A DNA stretch of 40,080 bases. Source: a virus. The notes under the pieces are model-generated. The model did no database searches. It was not told the origin of the DNA and saw nothing but the letters and a program-made list of their open reading frames with translations. The stretch lies in the IMG/VR virus record IMGVR_UViG_3300045976_000196, positions 1 through 40,080 of that record. One strand, written 5' to 3'. A program made the position numbers and the translations under genes. Shown here one piece after another: positions 16,139 through 24,224 of the stretch; positions within the stretch are counted from its first letter, which is position 1; the number at the start of each line of letters is the position of its first letter.

Positions 16139-16161
16139 CATTGGACAACATAAGTCCAATG
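16139..16161. promoter_or_regulatory. Second palindrome, operator or hairpin
   Basis: CATTGGAC and GTCCAATG are perfect eight-base inverted arms with a seven-base spacer, in the gap between the XRE gene and the stop of the gene at 16194. A G/C hairpin (CGGGG-tct-CCCCG) lies 30 bases away. It may be an operator or part of a terminator for the 16194-16571 gene. No U-tract follows. Confidence 0.4.
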
Positions 16162-16193
16162 CCATGCGATACGCTTGGGAAATGGGCGTGCGG

Positions 16194-16571
16194 TTACTTT
16201 TCCTTTGCCATGGCCTCGGCGTGAGCGGCCAGAAGCTTCTTGATCATCTCATTGGCGAGATGCATCCCCTCCTTTGGGTCGTCATCCAGAGACTCACCAC
16301 CTCCGCCGAAGCGGAAATTCATCCATTCGCGGCCGCATGCGGAGCGGGTGCGCATGTTCCATATGAGCGCGTGATCGACGGCATCCTGCTTTCGCTTTGG
16401 CAAGCTGGCGACTGCCACAGCAAAATAGCAAAAATGCGGATCGAGCAGGAAGGTGCGATCCCAGCCGTTGTGAAACGCGTTGTAATTTTTAAGCCCGGAA
16501 ATGGCGATGATCTCGTCGGCTGCATCGGCAAGAATGTGCGAGCAGCGCAGACTCTTGGACTTTGTTCCCAT
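16194..16571 (-). CDS. Immunity-region protein, unknown
   Basis: A 125-residue protein with balanced composition, aromatic and cysteine residues in the middle and a C-terminal helix. It lies between the two HTH regulators and reads the same way, so it is probably expressed in the lysogen. No family is recognised. Superinfection exclusion is possible but speculative. Confidence 0.65.
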   Translation of the reverse strand: MGTKSKSLRCSHILADAADEIIAISGLKNYNAFHNGWDRTFLLDPHFCYFAVAVASLPKRKQDAVDHALIWNMRTRSACGREWMNFRFGGGGESLDDDPKEGMHLANEMIKKLLAAHAEAMAKEK

Positions 16572-16685
16572 TGGAGGCTTTCAAATTTGTAGCACTCTCT
16601 CGGGCTTTCCGCCACACGAAAATCATGTTCCGATTTATTCCGTTACCCACCCAAAATGAATGACCCCCACCTACTCGTGCGCGAA

Positions 16686-17288
16686 CTATGCCGGTGCCTC
16701 GTCGCGGCCCGTCACTATTTTATTGGCTGTCGCGATATGCTCGAGGCCGGCCTTCTTTTTCTTGAGAGCTGCCTTCTTTTTTGTTTGTGCAACTTCCTCA
16801 AGTTTTTGCGTCGGGCTGGAAACCTCGTAGGGCGCTTCGTCATCCGTGAGGCGATCCGCATGAATGGATTCCTCTGGTGAATCTTCGGCTGCGCGAGCGA
16901 GGTCTTCGGGTCTTGCGGAGACGATCTCCAGAATTGATTTCTTGGTGGCCTGGGTCGATTTACTTTTCATTGTCGCCCGTCCAGACAACACATCCTGCGT
17001 TTCGGCCTTGGATGCCTCGATGAGAAACTCAACGGGATCGGTGAATTTCGTCGCAGCCATGGCTTGAGTAATTTTCTGAAACTCTTCTGCAGAAAATCCC
17101 ACCGTCGTATGGAAAAGCTCATTTTGCAGGACTCGGAACAGTTTTTGCGCGGGAAGCGGAATGGGATCTCCATTGACGCCGAGCCAGTTATCCACCGTGC
17201 GCTTTGAGTAGCCGAGTTGATCGGCGAGCCATTCTCGCGATCGCTCCGTTTTTGAAAGGTAAGCCAAAATCTCGTCACGCATATTCAT
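16686..17288 (-). CDS. Probable lysogeny repressor (HTH, CI-like role)
   Basis: A 200-residue protein with an N-terminal HTH (residues ~12-45: SREWLADQLGYSKRTVDNWL). A middle helical region and a long charged Lys/Ala/Glu-rich C-terminus follow. There is no LexA-type peptidase motif, so induction would differ from lambda. It is divergent from the early operon across a 109-base region that holds two identical-format operators, the classical position of the repressor. Confidence 0.72.
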   Translation of the reverse strand: MNMRDEILAYLSKTERSREWLADQLGYSKRTVDNWLGVNGDPIPLPAQKLFRVLQNELFHTTVGFSAEEFQKITQAMAATKFTDPVEFLIEASKAETQDVLSGRATMKSKSTQATKKSILEIVSARPEDLARAAEDSPEESIHADRLTDDEAPYEVSSPTQKLEEVAQTKKKAALKKKKAGLEHIATANKIVTGRDEAPA

Positions 17289-17306
17289 TGCGACGAACCG
17301 TAGTGA

Positions 17307-17323
17307 TTACGCGCAAAACGTAA
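17307..17323. promoter_or_regulatory. Operator O1, TTACG-N7-CGTAA
   Basis: A perfect dyad of five-base arms with a seven-base spacer, about 19 bases upstream of the repressor start. It is the same format as O2. A lone half-site TTACG lies midway at 17337-17341. Confidence 0.72.
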
Positions 17324-17368
17324 AGAGAAAACTTTTTTACGCAGGCAATGCATTTTTTGCTTGCGTCG

Positions 17369-17385
17369 TTACGTTTGCAGCGTAA
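17369..17385. promoter_or_regulatory. Operator O2, TTACG-N7-CGTAA
   Basis: This is the second copy of the dyad, 62 bases from O1 and 13 bases before the first early start codon (17398). It would cover an early promoter using a CGTAAT-like -10. The spacer differs from O1 while arms and spacing are kept, as expected for a protein-binding site. Confidence 0.72.
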
Positions 17386-17397
17386 TTGTCTGCGCAA

Positions 17398-17574
17398 ATG
17401 AACGTGCTTGACGTAAAAATCCCTTGGGACCGGATTCCCCCAGAGCATCAAGATGAGCTCAAAAAGGCCGCGATCCGAGAGGGGGTATCTGTCGACGAAA
17501 TCTTCCGCCGTCGCGGACTCCAAAAATCCGAAGAGATCCAATCCTCCCAAAAAACAAGTAAGCGCAAGCGCTAA
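17398..17574 (+). CDS. First early gene, small regulator-like protein
   Basis: A 58-residue protein starting at ATG 17398, immediately after O2. A TTG 12 bases earlier is in frame but unlikely. A helical segment (DELKKAAIREGVSVDEIFRR) and a basic C-terminus suggest nucleic-acid binding, possibly a Cro-like role. It heads the early operon. Confidence 0.6.
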   Translation: MNVLDVKIPWDRIPPEHQDELKKAAIREGVSVDEIFRRRGLQKSEEIQSSQKTSKRKR

Positions 17575-17589
17575 CACCCCCCCACCCCA

Positions 17590-17889
17590 ATGGAACCGAT
17601 CACCCCCGAAGCCGTGCATCGCCTTATCTCCCGCGAGATCGCGTCGGCACGCGATTGCAACCGGCATGCGGTGCAGTATCGCCGCAAGCCCTACATGGAG
17701 AGCGTTGCGATCCAGTCACGAGGGATGGCCATCGCGCATTTCCAGGCCGCCACGCGCCTCGCCGAGCTTCTCGGCCGCGAGATGCACATCTTCCGCAAGC
17801 TCGACCGCAAGGCGAAGGCCAAGGCTCTCTCCGAAATGCCAGCCACGTCGCCGGAACTCGCGACCGCCGACGAGGAGTCCGTCAAATGA
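17590..17889 (+). CDS. Early protein, unknown
   Basis: A 99-residue helical protein with Arg/His/Ala-rich amphipathic stretches. Its stop overlaps the next start (ATGA), coupling it to the ParB-like gene. No domain is recognised. A cytosolic DNA-metabolism role is plausible from context. Confidence 0.65.
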   Translation: MEPITPEAVHRLISREIASARDCNRHAVQYRRKPYMESVAIQSRGMAIAHFQAATRLAELLGREMHIFRKLDRKAKAKALSEMPATSPELATADEESVK

Positions 17890-18545
17890 AGATGCTCGAA
17901 GATCACCCCATTGCGGCGCTGTTCCCGCTGCTGCCCGACGCCGAGCTCGACGCTCTGGCCGAGGACATCGGCGAGCGCGGGCTTCTCTCGCCGATCCTCG
18001 TGCACGAGGGCAAGATCCTCGACGGGCGCAATCGCTACCGTGCCTGTCTCAAGGCTGGAGTCGAGCCCGAGACGGCCATCTACACGGGCACCGATCCGGT
18101 CAAAGACACGCTGTCCTTGAATCTTCACCGCCGGCACCTCAGCGAGAGTCAGCGCGCGATGATCGCCGCCCAGCTCGCATCCCTTCCTGTTGGCGCGAAC
18201 CAGCATGCGGAGGGTGCTCAAATTCAAGCACCCTCCCAAGCCTCGGCTGCCGAGATGCTGAGCGTAAGTCGCTCGAGCGTTCAATCGGCCAAGCGCGTGC
18301 GCGATGCCTCTCCAGAGCTCGCCGCGCAGGTCACAAATGGCTCCCTCACGGTCCACGCCGCCGAGAGGCAGCTCACCGCCCAGCGCCACGCCACCACCCC
18401 ACGCCAGCCCGATGGCCCGCCGAGCGATGGCATGGCGATCGCGCGCAAGGCCATCGACCTCCTCCGAAAAATCCAGCGCGACGACACGCAGCGCCTCCTC
18501 GCCGGCGCGGAAGTCGTCTCGTGGGTCCAAGCAAACCTCACATGA
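17886..18545 (+). CDS. ParB/Spo0J N-terminal domain protein
   Basis: A 219-residue protein. Residues ~5-95 show the ParB N-terminal fold: HPIAALFPLLPDAELDALAE, GLLSPILVHEGKILDGRNRYRAC, then LNLHRRHLSESQRAM. A central HTH region (ASAAEMLSVSRSSVQSAKRV) and a short C-terminal helix follow. No parA neighbour is present, so a regulatory or DNA-binding role is more likely than partition. Confidence 0.85.
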   Translation: MKMLEDHPIAALFPLLPDAELDALAEDIGERGLLSPILVHEGKILDGRNRYRACLKAGVEPETAIYTGTDPVKDTLSLNLHRRHLSESQRAMIAAQLASLPVGANQHAEGAQIQAPSQASAAEMLSVSRSSVQSAKRVRDASPELAAQVTNGSLTVHAAERQLTAQRHATTPRQPDGPPSDGMAIARKAIDLLRKIQRDDTQRLLAGAEVVSWVQANLT

Positions 18546-18742
18546 ACGTTTCCATCCAGCCTGTCGGTCTGCGCGCCGAGGATTTAAGCCACTTCTACGG
18601 CAGTGAGCTCGTGGCGAAAGAAATCCTCAAGGGCGGCTATCTCAAGCCCGTTCGCAAGGGGAACCGCCTCACCATCTACGATGTCGGCGAGGCCACCGTT
18701 GCCTGGGTGAAATGGTGCTCTGCCCAAAGACTCAACGCCTAA
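18542..18742 (+). CDS. Small winged-helix protein, excisionase-like
   Basis: A 66-residue protein overlapping the ParB-like stop (ATGA). The pattern of helix, GGYLKPVRKGNRLTIYDVGE wing, then helix resembles MerR/excisionase-type small DNA-binding proteins. It could serve as excisionase or as an early regulator. Confidence 0.6.
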   Translation: MNVSIQPVGLRAEDLSHFYGSELVAKEILKGGYLKPVRKGNRLTIYDVGEATVAWVKWCSAQRLNA

Positions 18743-18748
18743 TCCGCC

Positions 18749-18928
18749 ATGAGCATCCCCTTCCCCGACCTCGCCGAGGGCGACTTCGTCCTCATCACCG
18801 AAGACCCCGCTCTCTTCCCGGCCCTGCGCCTGCACGCGCATGCCGAGCACCCGAGCGTCGACTGCATCTGCGCCGCCCTGCCGCGCGAGCAGGCCGAGGC
18901 CCTCTATTTCGCCACCGCTCGCGCCTAG
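18749..18928 (+). CDS. Small acidic early protein, unknown
   Basis: A 59-residue protein from ATG 18749 to TAG 18928, acidic and Ala/Leu-rich, with two cysteines (DCICAAL). Composition differs from antisense frames, and it fills an otherwise empty gap in the operon. Function is unknown. Confidence 0.55.
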   Translation: MSIPFPDLAEGDFVLITEDPALFPALRLHAHAEHPSVDCICAALPREQAEALYFATARA

Positions 18929-18962
18929 AGCATCCCACCCCAAAATAACCTCCTCTCAAAAC

Positions 18963-19154
18963 ATGATCGCCAAACGCAACGGCAAAATTTTCCGACACGA
19001 CCACGCCGAGCCCCTCATCGGCCGAAACGACCTCGCGCAGACCTGCCGCGACATCGCCGCCGGCTGCGAGCAGTTCTGGAAAAAGCGCGGGATGGAAGAC
19101 CCCGGCGACTACTTCCGCCGCTTCCCCATCACCCACCAGCCCCGCACGGCATGA
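18963..19154 (+). CDS. Small early protein, unknown
   Basis: A 63-residue basic, His/Arg-containing protein. Its stop overlaps the next start (ATGA at 19151). The A-rich leader (CAAAATAACC) resembles those of other early genes that lack a Shine-Dalgarno sequence. Confidence 0.55.
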   Translation: MIAKRNGKIFRHDHAEPLIGRNDLAQTCRDIAAGCEQFWKKRGMEDPGDYFRRFPITHQPRTA

Positions 19155-19495
19155 GCACCTCGCAGGAATACCGCACCTACACGCTCGGCGACCTCGAGGC
19201 CGAGGTCGAGATCGTCTATGCGCCGCGGTGGCGGTGGAAGCCGCCGCAGATCACGCTCAAGACGGTCACCTTCCCAGGCGGCTACGAGTGCACGAGCCCC
19301 GGCGACTATGCGCGCATGCTCGCCGTCGGCGATCTCCAGGCCGACCTGCTGCCGCCCGAGGATTGGGAGGAGGTCGAGCGCCAGTGCCGCCAGCGCTACG
19401 CCGACGGCCTCGCCGACACCGCCGCCATGCTCGGCCTCACCGGGGCGCTTGCAGCCCCCTTCCGCGACATGACCTACACGGACCCCGCCGCATGA
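19151..19495 (+). CDS. Early protein, unknown
   Basis: A 114-residue acidic protein. The N-terminal half is beta-patterned with Trp and Pro (PRWRWKPPQITLKTV), and the C-terminal half is helical. It is coupled by overlapping start/stop on both sides. No domain is recognised. Confidence 0.65.
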   Translation: MSTSQEYRTYTLGDLEAEVEIVYAPRWRWKPPQITLKTVTFPGGYECTSPGDYARMLAVGDLQADLLPPEDWEEVERQCRQRYADGLADTAAMLGLTGALAAPFRDMTYTDPAA

Positions 19496-19689
19496 ACGAG
19501 ACCCCGCGCGAGCTGGCAGCCCTCCTCGTGAGCGCGGCGAACCACGCCCAGGTCGCCGTCGAGGAAGAGCGCTACGCCTCCGCCGCGAAGTGGAGCGAGG
19601 CTGCCACCTGCATCGCCGCCAGTCTCGAGGTCGCCAGCACGGAGACCGCCGCCAGCATCGAAAAAGCCAAAGCCGACGAAGAATTATGA
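19492..19689 (+). CDS. Small helical early protein
   Basis: A 65-residue Ala/Glu-rich protein, probably a single helical hairpin. Its start overlaps the preceding stop, and its stop overlaps the next ATG. Small helical proteins of this kind are frequent in phage early operons. Function is unknown. Confidence 0.58.
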   Translation: MNETPRELAALLVSAANHAQVAVEEERYASAAKWSEAATCIAASLEVASTETAASIEKAKADEEL

Positions 19690-20024
19690 CTCAGATCCTC
19701 CTTCCCTTCCGCAGGCGCCGCCCCGCGCTCACGCCTGGCGAGCGGCTCCAGCGCACCGAGCGCCTGCTCGCCTACCTCGCCGGCCGCGGCTGGGTGTGCC
19801 GCCGCCAGATCGAGCTCATGCTCGGCATCGACGACCGCACCATTCGCGACATCGCCGAGACCAGCGACGAGATCATCAGCGGGAACCGTGGCTACAAGCT
19901 CTTCGCCGAGGCCACCACCGAGGAGATCCGCGAATGCCTCGGTCGCATCAGTTCGCAGGTCGATAAGATGACGGCGCGCTACATCCGCCTCCACAACAAA
20001 GCCCACCGCGAGGTCGGAGCATGA
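19686..20024 (+). CDS. HTH-domain early protein
   Basis: A 112-residue protein. Residues ~20-70 resemble a winged helix (RLLAYLAGRGWVCRRQIELML, then DDRTIRDIAETSDEIISGNRGY). The C-terminal helix is basic. This fits phage DNA-binding proteins that act on replication or transcription. Confidence 0.65.
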   Translation: MTQILLPFRRRRPALTPGERLQRTERLLAYLAGRGWVCRRQIELMLGIDDRTIRDIAETSDEIISGNRGYKLFAEATTEEIRECLGRISSQVDKMTARYIRLHNKAHREVGA

Positions 20025-20233
20025 AGGCCGCCGTCCTCGCCCACCTCATCGAGAAGCGCAATGGCCTGCTCGACCGCGCCCTCGAGCACGAGCGCCACGG
20101 CCAGCCCTACAGCGCGCATCAAACCAAGAAGCAGATCGACGAGCTCGAGGCGTGCATCACCTGGACGCGCGCGCAGCCAGAGACCACGCCGCTCTTCGAC
20201 GACATCGACCACGGAAAGGAAATCCATTCATGA
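20021..20233 (+). CDS. Small early protein, unknown
   Basis: A 70-residue charged helical protein (HLIEKRNGLLDRALEHERHG), coupled by overlap to both neighbours. No recognised domain. Confidence 0.6.
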   Translation: MKAAVLAHLIEKRNGLLDRALEHERHGQPYSAHQTKKQIDELEACITWTRAQPETTPLFDDIDHGKEIHS

Positions 20234-20484
20234 AAACCACCAATACATCCACCGACGCCGCCGCATCGTGCGTCTTTCTCTGCGGACTCCTGCTCCTCAA
20301 AATCGGGGCCGCCGTCCTGTGCTGGCCCTACGCGCTCAACGCGTGGCTCGATTTCGCCGGCAAGCCGCACGCCATCACGTGGTGGCAGGGCGCGCTCATC
20401 GGCTTCATTCCATTCATCGGTCGCGTGCGCGTCTCCGCCTCCGTGGCCTTCATCACCTTCGTCCTGCTGCTCTTTTTGAAATAG
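20230..20484 (+). CDS. Small membrane protein
   Basis: An 84-residue protein with two or three hydrophobic segments (around residues 12-35, 48-60 and 66-83). There is no signal-cleavage motif. Such early membrane proteins often act in superinfection exclusion. No function can be assigned. Confidence 0.65.
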   Translation: MKTTNTSTDAAASCVFLCGLLLLKIGAAVLCWPYALNAWLDFAGKPHAITWWQGALIGFIPFIGRVRVSASVAFITFVLLLFLK

Positions 20485-20492
20485 CCAGCCTT

Positions 20493-20557
20493 TTGCCGGT
20501 TTCGGGGGGAGCCGGCAACCCGTGGCGCCGCGTCGGCAGCGTCGGCGCGCGCCACGG
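20493..20557 (+). terminator. Two tandem hairpins in an operon gap
   Basis: TTGCCGG/CCGGCAA (20493-20499 with 20511-20517) is followed at once by CCCGTGGCGC/GCGCCACGGG (20518-20527 with 20548-20557). No U-tract follows. They could weaken readthrough, stabilise mRNA or mark a processing site within the 107-base gap before the next gene. Confidence 0.45.
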
Positions 20558-20590
20558 GAGCACTCACCTCCCACTAAATCCACCCGACCC

Positions 20591-20791
20591 ATGCACCATA
20601 CCGAAATCGCCCTCGTGGCACTCACGATCATTTCGATGATTTCCATCGTCCTCTGCGGCGCGCTCTGCTGGCACGGCGGCCGGCGCGGTCGAGATCACGA
20701 GATCCGAGAGGCGCATCGCAACTGGCCCGCCGCCACACGCCAGTGGCTGCGGCGCGAGACCGAGCACCTCCCCAGCATCCACCACGATTAA
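20591..20791 (+). CDS. Single-pass membrane protein
   Basis: A 66-residue protein with one transmembrane helix (residues ~6-27, ALVALTIISMISIVLCGAL) and a basic His/Arg-rich cytoplasmic tail. It is the second small membrane protein of the operon. Function is unknown. Confidence 0.6.
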   Translation: MHHTEIALVALTIISMISIVLCGALCWHGGRRGRDHEIREAHRNWPAATRQWLRRETEHLPSIHHD

Positions 20792-20822
20792 AAGCCACTC
20801 CATTTCAACCCATCCCATCATC

Positions 20823-21869
20823 ATGAGCGAATCCACTGCCGAGCTGCTTCCCGCCACCGACTCCACCGATCTCGACGCCATGGCGCGCGCCGAGTCCCCC
20901 GCCATCTGGACCGACTTCCGGGACAGCTTCGAAAAGCTGCGCCAGTCCGCCGATGCCGTTCTCGCGGCCGATCCAGCCCTCGCCAGCAGCAGCAAGCTCG
21001 CCCGTGCGGCTCGCCTCGAGCTGCGCGCCGTGCGCCTCGCCGTCGAGAACAAGCGCAAGGAGCTCGGCGAGTATCATCTGCGCAAGACGCAGGCGATCAA
21101 CTCCGCCGCCGGGCAGATCAAGGCGCTCATCGAGCCCTACGAGGAAAAGCTCCTCGAGGTGGAGAAGCACGCCGATCGCGTGGAGGCCGAGCGCATCCAG
21201 CGACTCACCGCCGAGCGCGTCGCCGAGATTTCCGCATTCACCACCATTTCCGGCGCCATCGATTACGGCCGCCTCTCCGAGGAGGATTATGCCCGACTGC
21301 TCGCCGATGCGAAGGCTGCTCACGAGGCCCGCCAGGCCGAGGCTCGCCGCATCGAGGAAGATCGCCTCGCCCGCGAACGGGCAGAGGCCGAGGAGCGCGA
21401 GCGCATCCGTGTCGAGAACGAGCGACTCCGCAAGGAGGCTGAGGCCCGAGAGGCCGAGCTTCGCGCCGAACGCGAGCGTGCCGAAGCAGAGCGCCGTGCA
21501 CTGGAAGAGAAAGCCCGCGCCGAACGCGCCGTCGCCGAAGAGAAGGCCCGCATCGAGCGCGAGAAGGTCGAGGCCGAGCGCAAGGCTGCCGAGGAACTCG
21601 CCGCACGTGAGCGCGCAGAGCGCGAGCGTCTGGAGGCAGAGGCTCGCCAGCGCGAAGAGAAAGCCGCCGCGGACCGTCGCGCCGCAGAGCGCGCCGCCAA
21701 AAAGGCAGCCGCCGCGCCCGATCGCGAGAAGCTGAAAGCCTACGCGCAGGCCCTCGGTGCGGTTCCCAAGCCGACCTTGAAAAATGTCGCTCTCCTTTCC
21801 CGCATCACGACGAAGGTGGATGCGCTCGTCGCCCATATCGAAGTCATCGACCCAGCCGAGGAGGAGTAA
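20823..21869 (+). CDS. Coiled-coil early protein (recombination-associated position)
   Basis: A 348-residue protein. Residues ~20-115 are helical with a KRKELGEYHLRKTQAINSAA segment. Residues ~165-300 form a long Glu/Arg/Ala heptad coiled coil. A short globular C-terminus ends in an acidic tail. Similar proteins occur before exonuclease and annealing genes in phages, and a RecE-like exonuclease follows two genes later. No annealase motif is visible, so a RecT/Erf role is not supported. Confidence 0.65.
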   Translation: MSESTAELLPATDSTDLDAMARAESPAIWTDFRDSFEKLRQSADAVLAADPALASSSKLARAARLELRAVRLAVENKRKELGEYHLRKTQAINSAAGQIKALIEPYEEKLLEVEKHADRVEAERIQRLTAERVAEISAFTTISGAIDYGRLSEEDYARLLADAKAAHEARQAEARRIEEDRLARERAEAEERERIRVENERLRKEAEAREAELRAERERAEAERRALEEKARAERAVAEEKARIEREKVEAERKAAEELAARERAERERLEAEARQREEKAAADRRAAERAAKKAAAAPDREKLKAYAQALGAVPKPTLKNVALLSRITTKVDALVAHIEVIDPAEEE

Positions 21870-21875
21870 TCCGCC

Positions 21876-21986
21876 ATGCCCCTCATCGACTTCCTCGCCG
21901 CGTGGTTCGACGCGCTGGCACCTGTGAACAAGGCCCTCGTCCTGCTGGCGTGCTTCGGCCTCATCGTCGCCATCTTTCGCCCATGA
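21876..21986 (+). CDS. Very small membrane protein
   Basis: A 36-residue protein with one hydrophobic helix (residues ~17-33, NKALVLLACFGLIVAIF) after an amphipathic N-terminus. The stop overlaps the next ATG at 21983. Close spacing on both sides and the intact overlap support it despite its size. Confidence 0.5.
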   Translation: MPLIDFLAAWFDALAPVNKALVLLACFGLIVAIFRP

Positions 21987-22399
21987 GAGTCTCCGACGAT
22001 CTCAATAAGCCGAAGCTCCACGCCGGCGACCTCGACGGGCGCGAGATCACGCTCACGATCCAGCGCGTCGAGCCCCGCGGCGCGGTGAAGATGGACGACG
22101 AGGCCATCGACAAGCCCGTGCTCTTCTTCGAGGAGACGACGAAGTTTTTCCCGATCAACGTCACCAACGAGCGCGTCTGCCAGCTCCAGCTCGGCAACTC
22201 CATGGCGAAGTGGCCTGGCAAGAAGATCACGCTCTACCCCACGACCACCGAGATCGCGAAGGCCAGCGCCGAGCGCTACGGCTGCATCATACTCCGCGAG
22301 CGCGGGAAGATGGCCACCGTCCCCTGCATCCGCGTGAAAGCCTCGATGCCCACCACCATCCGCACGAGCGACGCCCCCGACCCCGACTTCCAGCCATGA
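21983..22399 (+). CDS. Conserved phage recombination-module protein
   Basis: A 138-residue protein with pattern LNKPKLHAGDLDGREITLTI at the start, a beta-rich centre and a GNSMAKWPGKKITLYP segment. Proteins with this pattern regularly precede RecE/YqaJ-type nucleases in phages. It may be an OB-fold or nuclease accessory protein. It is coupled to the nuclease by ATGA overlap. Confidence 0.62.
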   Translation: MRVSDDLNKPKLHAGDLDGREITLTIQRVEPRGAVKMDDEAIDKPVLFFEETTKFFPINVTNERVCQLQLGNSMAKWPGKKITLYPTTTEIAKASAERYGCIILRERGKMATVPCIRVKASMPTTIRTSDAPDPDFQP

Positions 22400-23424
22400 C
22401 GACTGCCTCCATTCTCCCCGACGAAGAGCGCGCCGCCGCCGTGCTGCCACCGCCATCGGCCACCGAGCGCGTGCTCGTCCCGCAGCCACTCAGCGCTGCG
22501 CACATCGCACCGCCGCATCTCGAGCCCGGCCTGCACTTCGGCGTCTCCGCCGAGACGTATCGCGCTCTCCCGTATTTCAACCAGTCGATCCTCAAGAAGT
22601 GGATGGAGCTCGGAATGGATGTCCACGGCTCGCGCAACAAGCGCTGCCCGGCGAAGTTCAAGCTCTGGCTCGACACGCGCGACCAGCAGCCACAGAGCGA
22701 GGCCATGCTCCTCGGCAGCCTGCTCGATTGCGTGCTCCTCGAGCCAGACGCCTTCGACTCCCGCTACGTCGTCGTGCCGGAGGATGCTCCGAAGCGCCCG
22801 CCAAAAAAGATCGAGGATTACAAAAAGCCGAGCCTCGAGACCATCACCGCCTGCGCGTGGTGGGAGGATTTCGAGGCCGCCCGAGCCGGGCGCACGGTGG
22901 TCACCTCCGGGCAGCGAGAGCGCGCTCTGGCCATGGCCGCGAGCCTGCGAGAGCGCTCCGACTTCCGCACCATCCTCGAGTCCGGCACGAAGGCCGTGAT
23001 CGTCGCCGAGATCTGCGGCCAGCTCTGCAAGTGCGAGATCGACGTCTTCGTCCTCGCCGGCCGCTACCATTACGACATCAAGAAGTGCGTCGATGCGTCG
23101 AATTCCGCGAAGGGCTTCGTCAAGAGCATCCTCGACTATCGCCTCGACATCCAGGCCGCCTTCTACCTTGACATGGGCGCCGCGATTGGCCACCCACGCG
23201 AGGGCTTCTGCTTCCTCGCCTGCGAAGACGAGGCGCCGCATTTCACGAACGCGATCCGCCTCCCTGCCGACGACGTGCGCGTCGAGCACAGTCGCCGCCA
23301 ATACCTCGCCGCCCTGCAGACGCTCGCGCGGCACATCGCCGGCAACCACTGGCCTGGCTACACGAAATTCGAAATCCCGAACTGGCCCGAGTGGGCGCAA
23401 TTCGAGGCGGAGATGCCGGGCTAA
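22396..23424 (+). CDS. RecE-like exonuclease (PD-(D/E)XK)
   Basis: A 342-residue protein. The N-terminal region has YRALPYFNQSILKKW. The nuclease core then shows LLGSLLDCVLLEP, CEIDVFV and YDIKKC: the acidic residues and Lys of the PD-(D/E)XK site of RecE-type (exonuclease VIII) enzymes. The QAAFYLD helix follows. It resects double-stranded DNA for annealing recombination. The TAA stop lies in GGGCTAACGC, which also looks like the left core of the first attC-like site. Confidence 0.85.
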   Translation: MTTASILPDEERAAAVLPPPSATERVLVPQPLSAAHIAPPHLEPGLHFGVSAETYRALPYFNQSILKKWMELGMDVHGSRNKRCPAKFKLWLDTRDQQPQSEAMLLGSLLDCVLLEPDAFDSRYVVVPEDAPKRPPKKIEDYKKPSLETITACAWWEDFEAARAGRTVVTSGQRERALAMAASLRERSDFRTILESGTKAVIVAEICGQLCKCEIDVFVLAGRYHYDIKKCVDASNSAKGFVKSILDYRLDIQAAFYLDMGAAIGHPREGFCFLACEDEAPHFTNAIRLPADDVRVEHSRRQYLAALQTLARHIAGNHWPGYTKFEIPNWPEWAQFEAEMPG

Positions 23425-23536
23425 CGCGAAGCTCTCCAACCCCGACTTAGCAAAATGAACGACCAAACCACACTTAGCGAAGCGTCAACCCCCGCGTCCA
23501 CGCCAGATGCAGAGTCTTGTTCGGCGTTTGATGGCC
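23418..23536. repeat. attC-like site 1 (weak), RecE/first cassette
   Basis: Left core GGGCTAACGC holds the RecE stop. The right arm GCGTTTGATGGCC (23524-23536) can pair with it with bulges. Bases 23429-23510 repeat 25232-25313 with few mismatches. This could be the attI-equivalent or a degenerate attC. Confidence 0.45.
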
Positions 23537-23814
23537 ATACAGAGGGGCCTTGGGAGATGTCCTACGATCAAGGTAGTTATCGCGACATCATGACGAAAGA
23601 CGCGCGGATCTGCACGGTTCGCCACGGTTATGTCTCGCGAAAAACATACCACGCAAATTCTAGATTAATCGCGGCAGCGCCCACATTGCTAAAATCTCTC
23701 GAGCGACTTCACGCCGCTGTCGCCGATAGGATGATGTCGGCATCCGATGGGATGGTCCGAACGCTGGAGCTGAGCAACGCGGCGCGAATGACGACTGACC
23801 ATGAAATCGCCTGA
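23455..23814 (+). CDS. Cassette gene A: HTxGPW-type phage protein
   Basis: A 119-residue protein. Its first ~25 residues (MNDQTTLSEA...) are encoded inside the attC-like site and nearly repeat the N-terminus of gene F. The rest carries a well-known small-phage-protein pattern: HTEGPWEMSYD, a beta region, then NSRLIAAAPTLLKSL. The end of the frame runs into the left arm of the next site. Function of the family is unknown. Confidence 0.75.
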   Translation: MNDQTTLSEASTPASTPDAESCSAFDGHTEGPWEMSYDQGSYRDIMTKDARICTVRHGYVSRKTYHANSRLIAAAPTLLKSLERLHAAVADRMMSASDGMVRTLELSNAARMTTDHEIA

Positions 23815-23852
23815 GACAATCGAAAATCAGAACGGCTCGCCGCGTTGTGCTC
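23772..23852. repeat. attC-like site 2 (A/B)
   Basis: Left arm GAGCAACGCGGCG (23772-23784) pairs with right arm CGCCGCGTTGTGCTC (23838-23852), with a two-base bulge next to the AAC/GTT core. The start codon of gene B (23801) lies inside. The right core is followed by CAGCGACTGGTTCTG, related to the segment after other sites. Confidence 0.75.
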
Positions 23853-24205
23853 CAGCGACTGGTTCTGTGCGTCCGTCCGTAAAAGAAAGACTCGGCCATA
23901 GCGTGGATGAAAAAGGAAACATCCACTACGACGAACGCCCGATGACGTGGGAGGCCGCTGACAAACTCGCGGGCAAGAAACTCGACCGGCGCAAGAACTA
24001 CTGCGTGATAGATGGCCGCGTGTGTGAACTCGCTGAGTGGGTGGAATCATGCTCCGGCTGTCACGAGACAAATGAAGGCTACGAACTGCCCGGAACAAAA
24101 TTCGACGCGAACGGAATCGCGCTCGGCTCTGGCTGCCATGAGTGTGGCTACCAGGGGAAAGTGAAAACCGCCATGTGGATGCCAATAGATGGCGACGAAT
24201 GGTGA
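23801..24205 (+). CDS. Cassette gene B: zinc-ribbon-like protein
   Basis: A 134-residue protein. Residues 1-14 come from the attC-like site, and the PATGSV motif follows the crossover. The body has two cysteine pairs (CSGCHETNEGYELPG and GCHECGYQG) that probably bind zinc, as in many small phage proteins. It overlaps gene A by 14 bases. Confidence 0.72.
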   Translation: MKSPETIENQNGSPRCAPATGSVRPSVKERLGHSVDEKGNIHYDERPMTWEAADKLAGKKLDRRKNYCVIDGRVCELAEWVESCSGCHETNEGYELPGTKFDANGIALGSGCHECGYQGKVKTAMWMPIDGDEW

Positions 24206-24224
24206 AAGCACAGAACGACAAACC

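Noticed and set aside
20823-21869. RecT/Erf single-strand annealing protein
   Set aside because: The position fits, but the sequence is dominated by a Glu/Arg/Ala coiled coil and I see no annealase motif.
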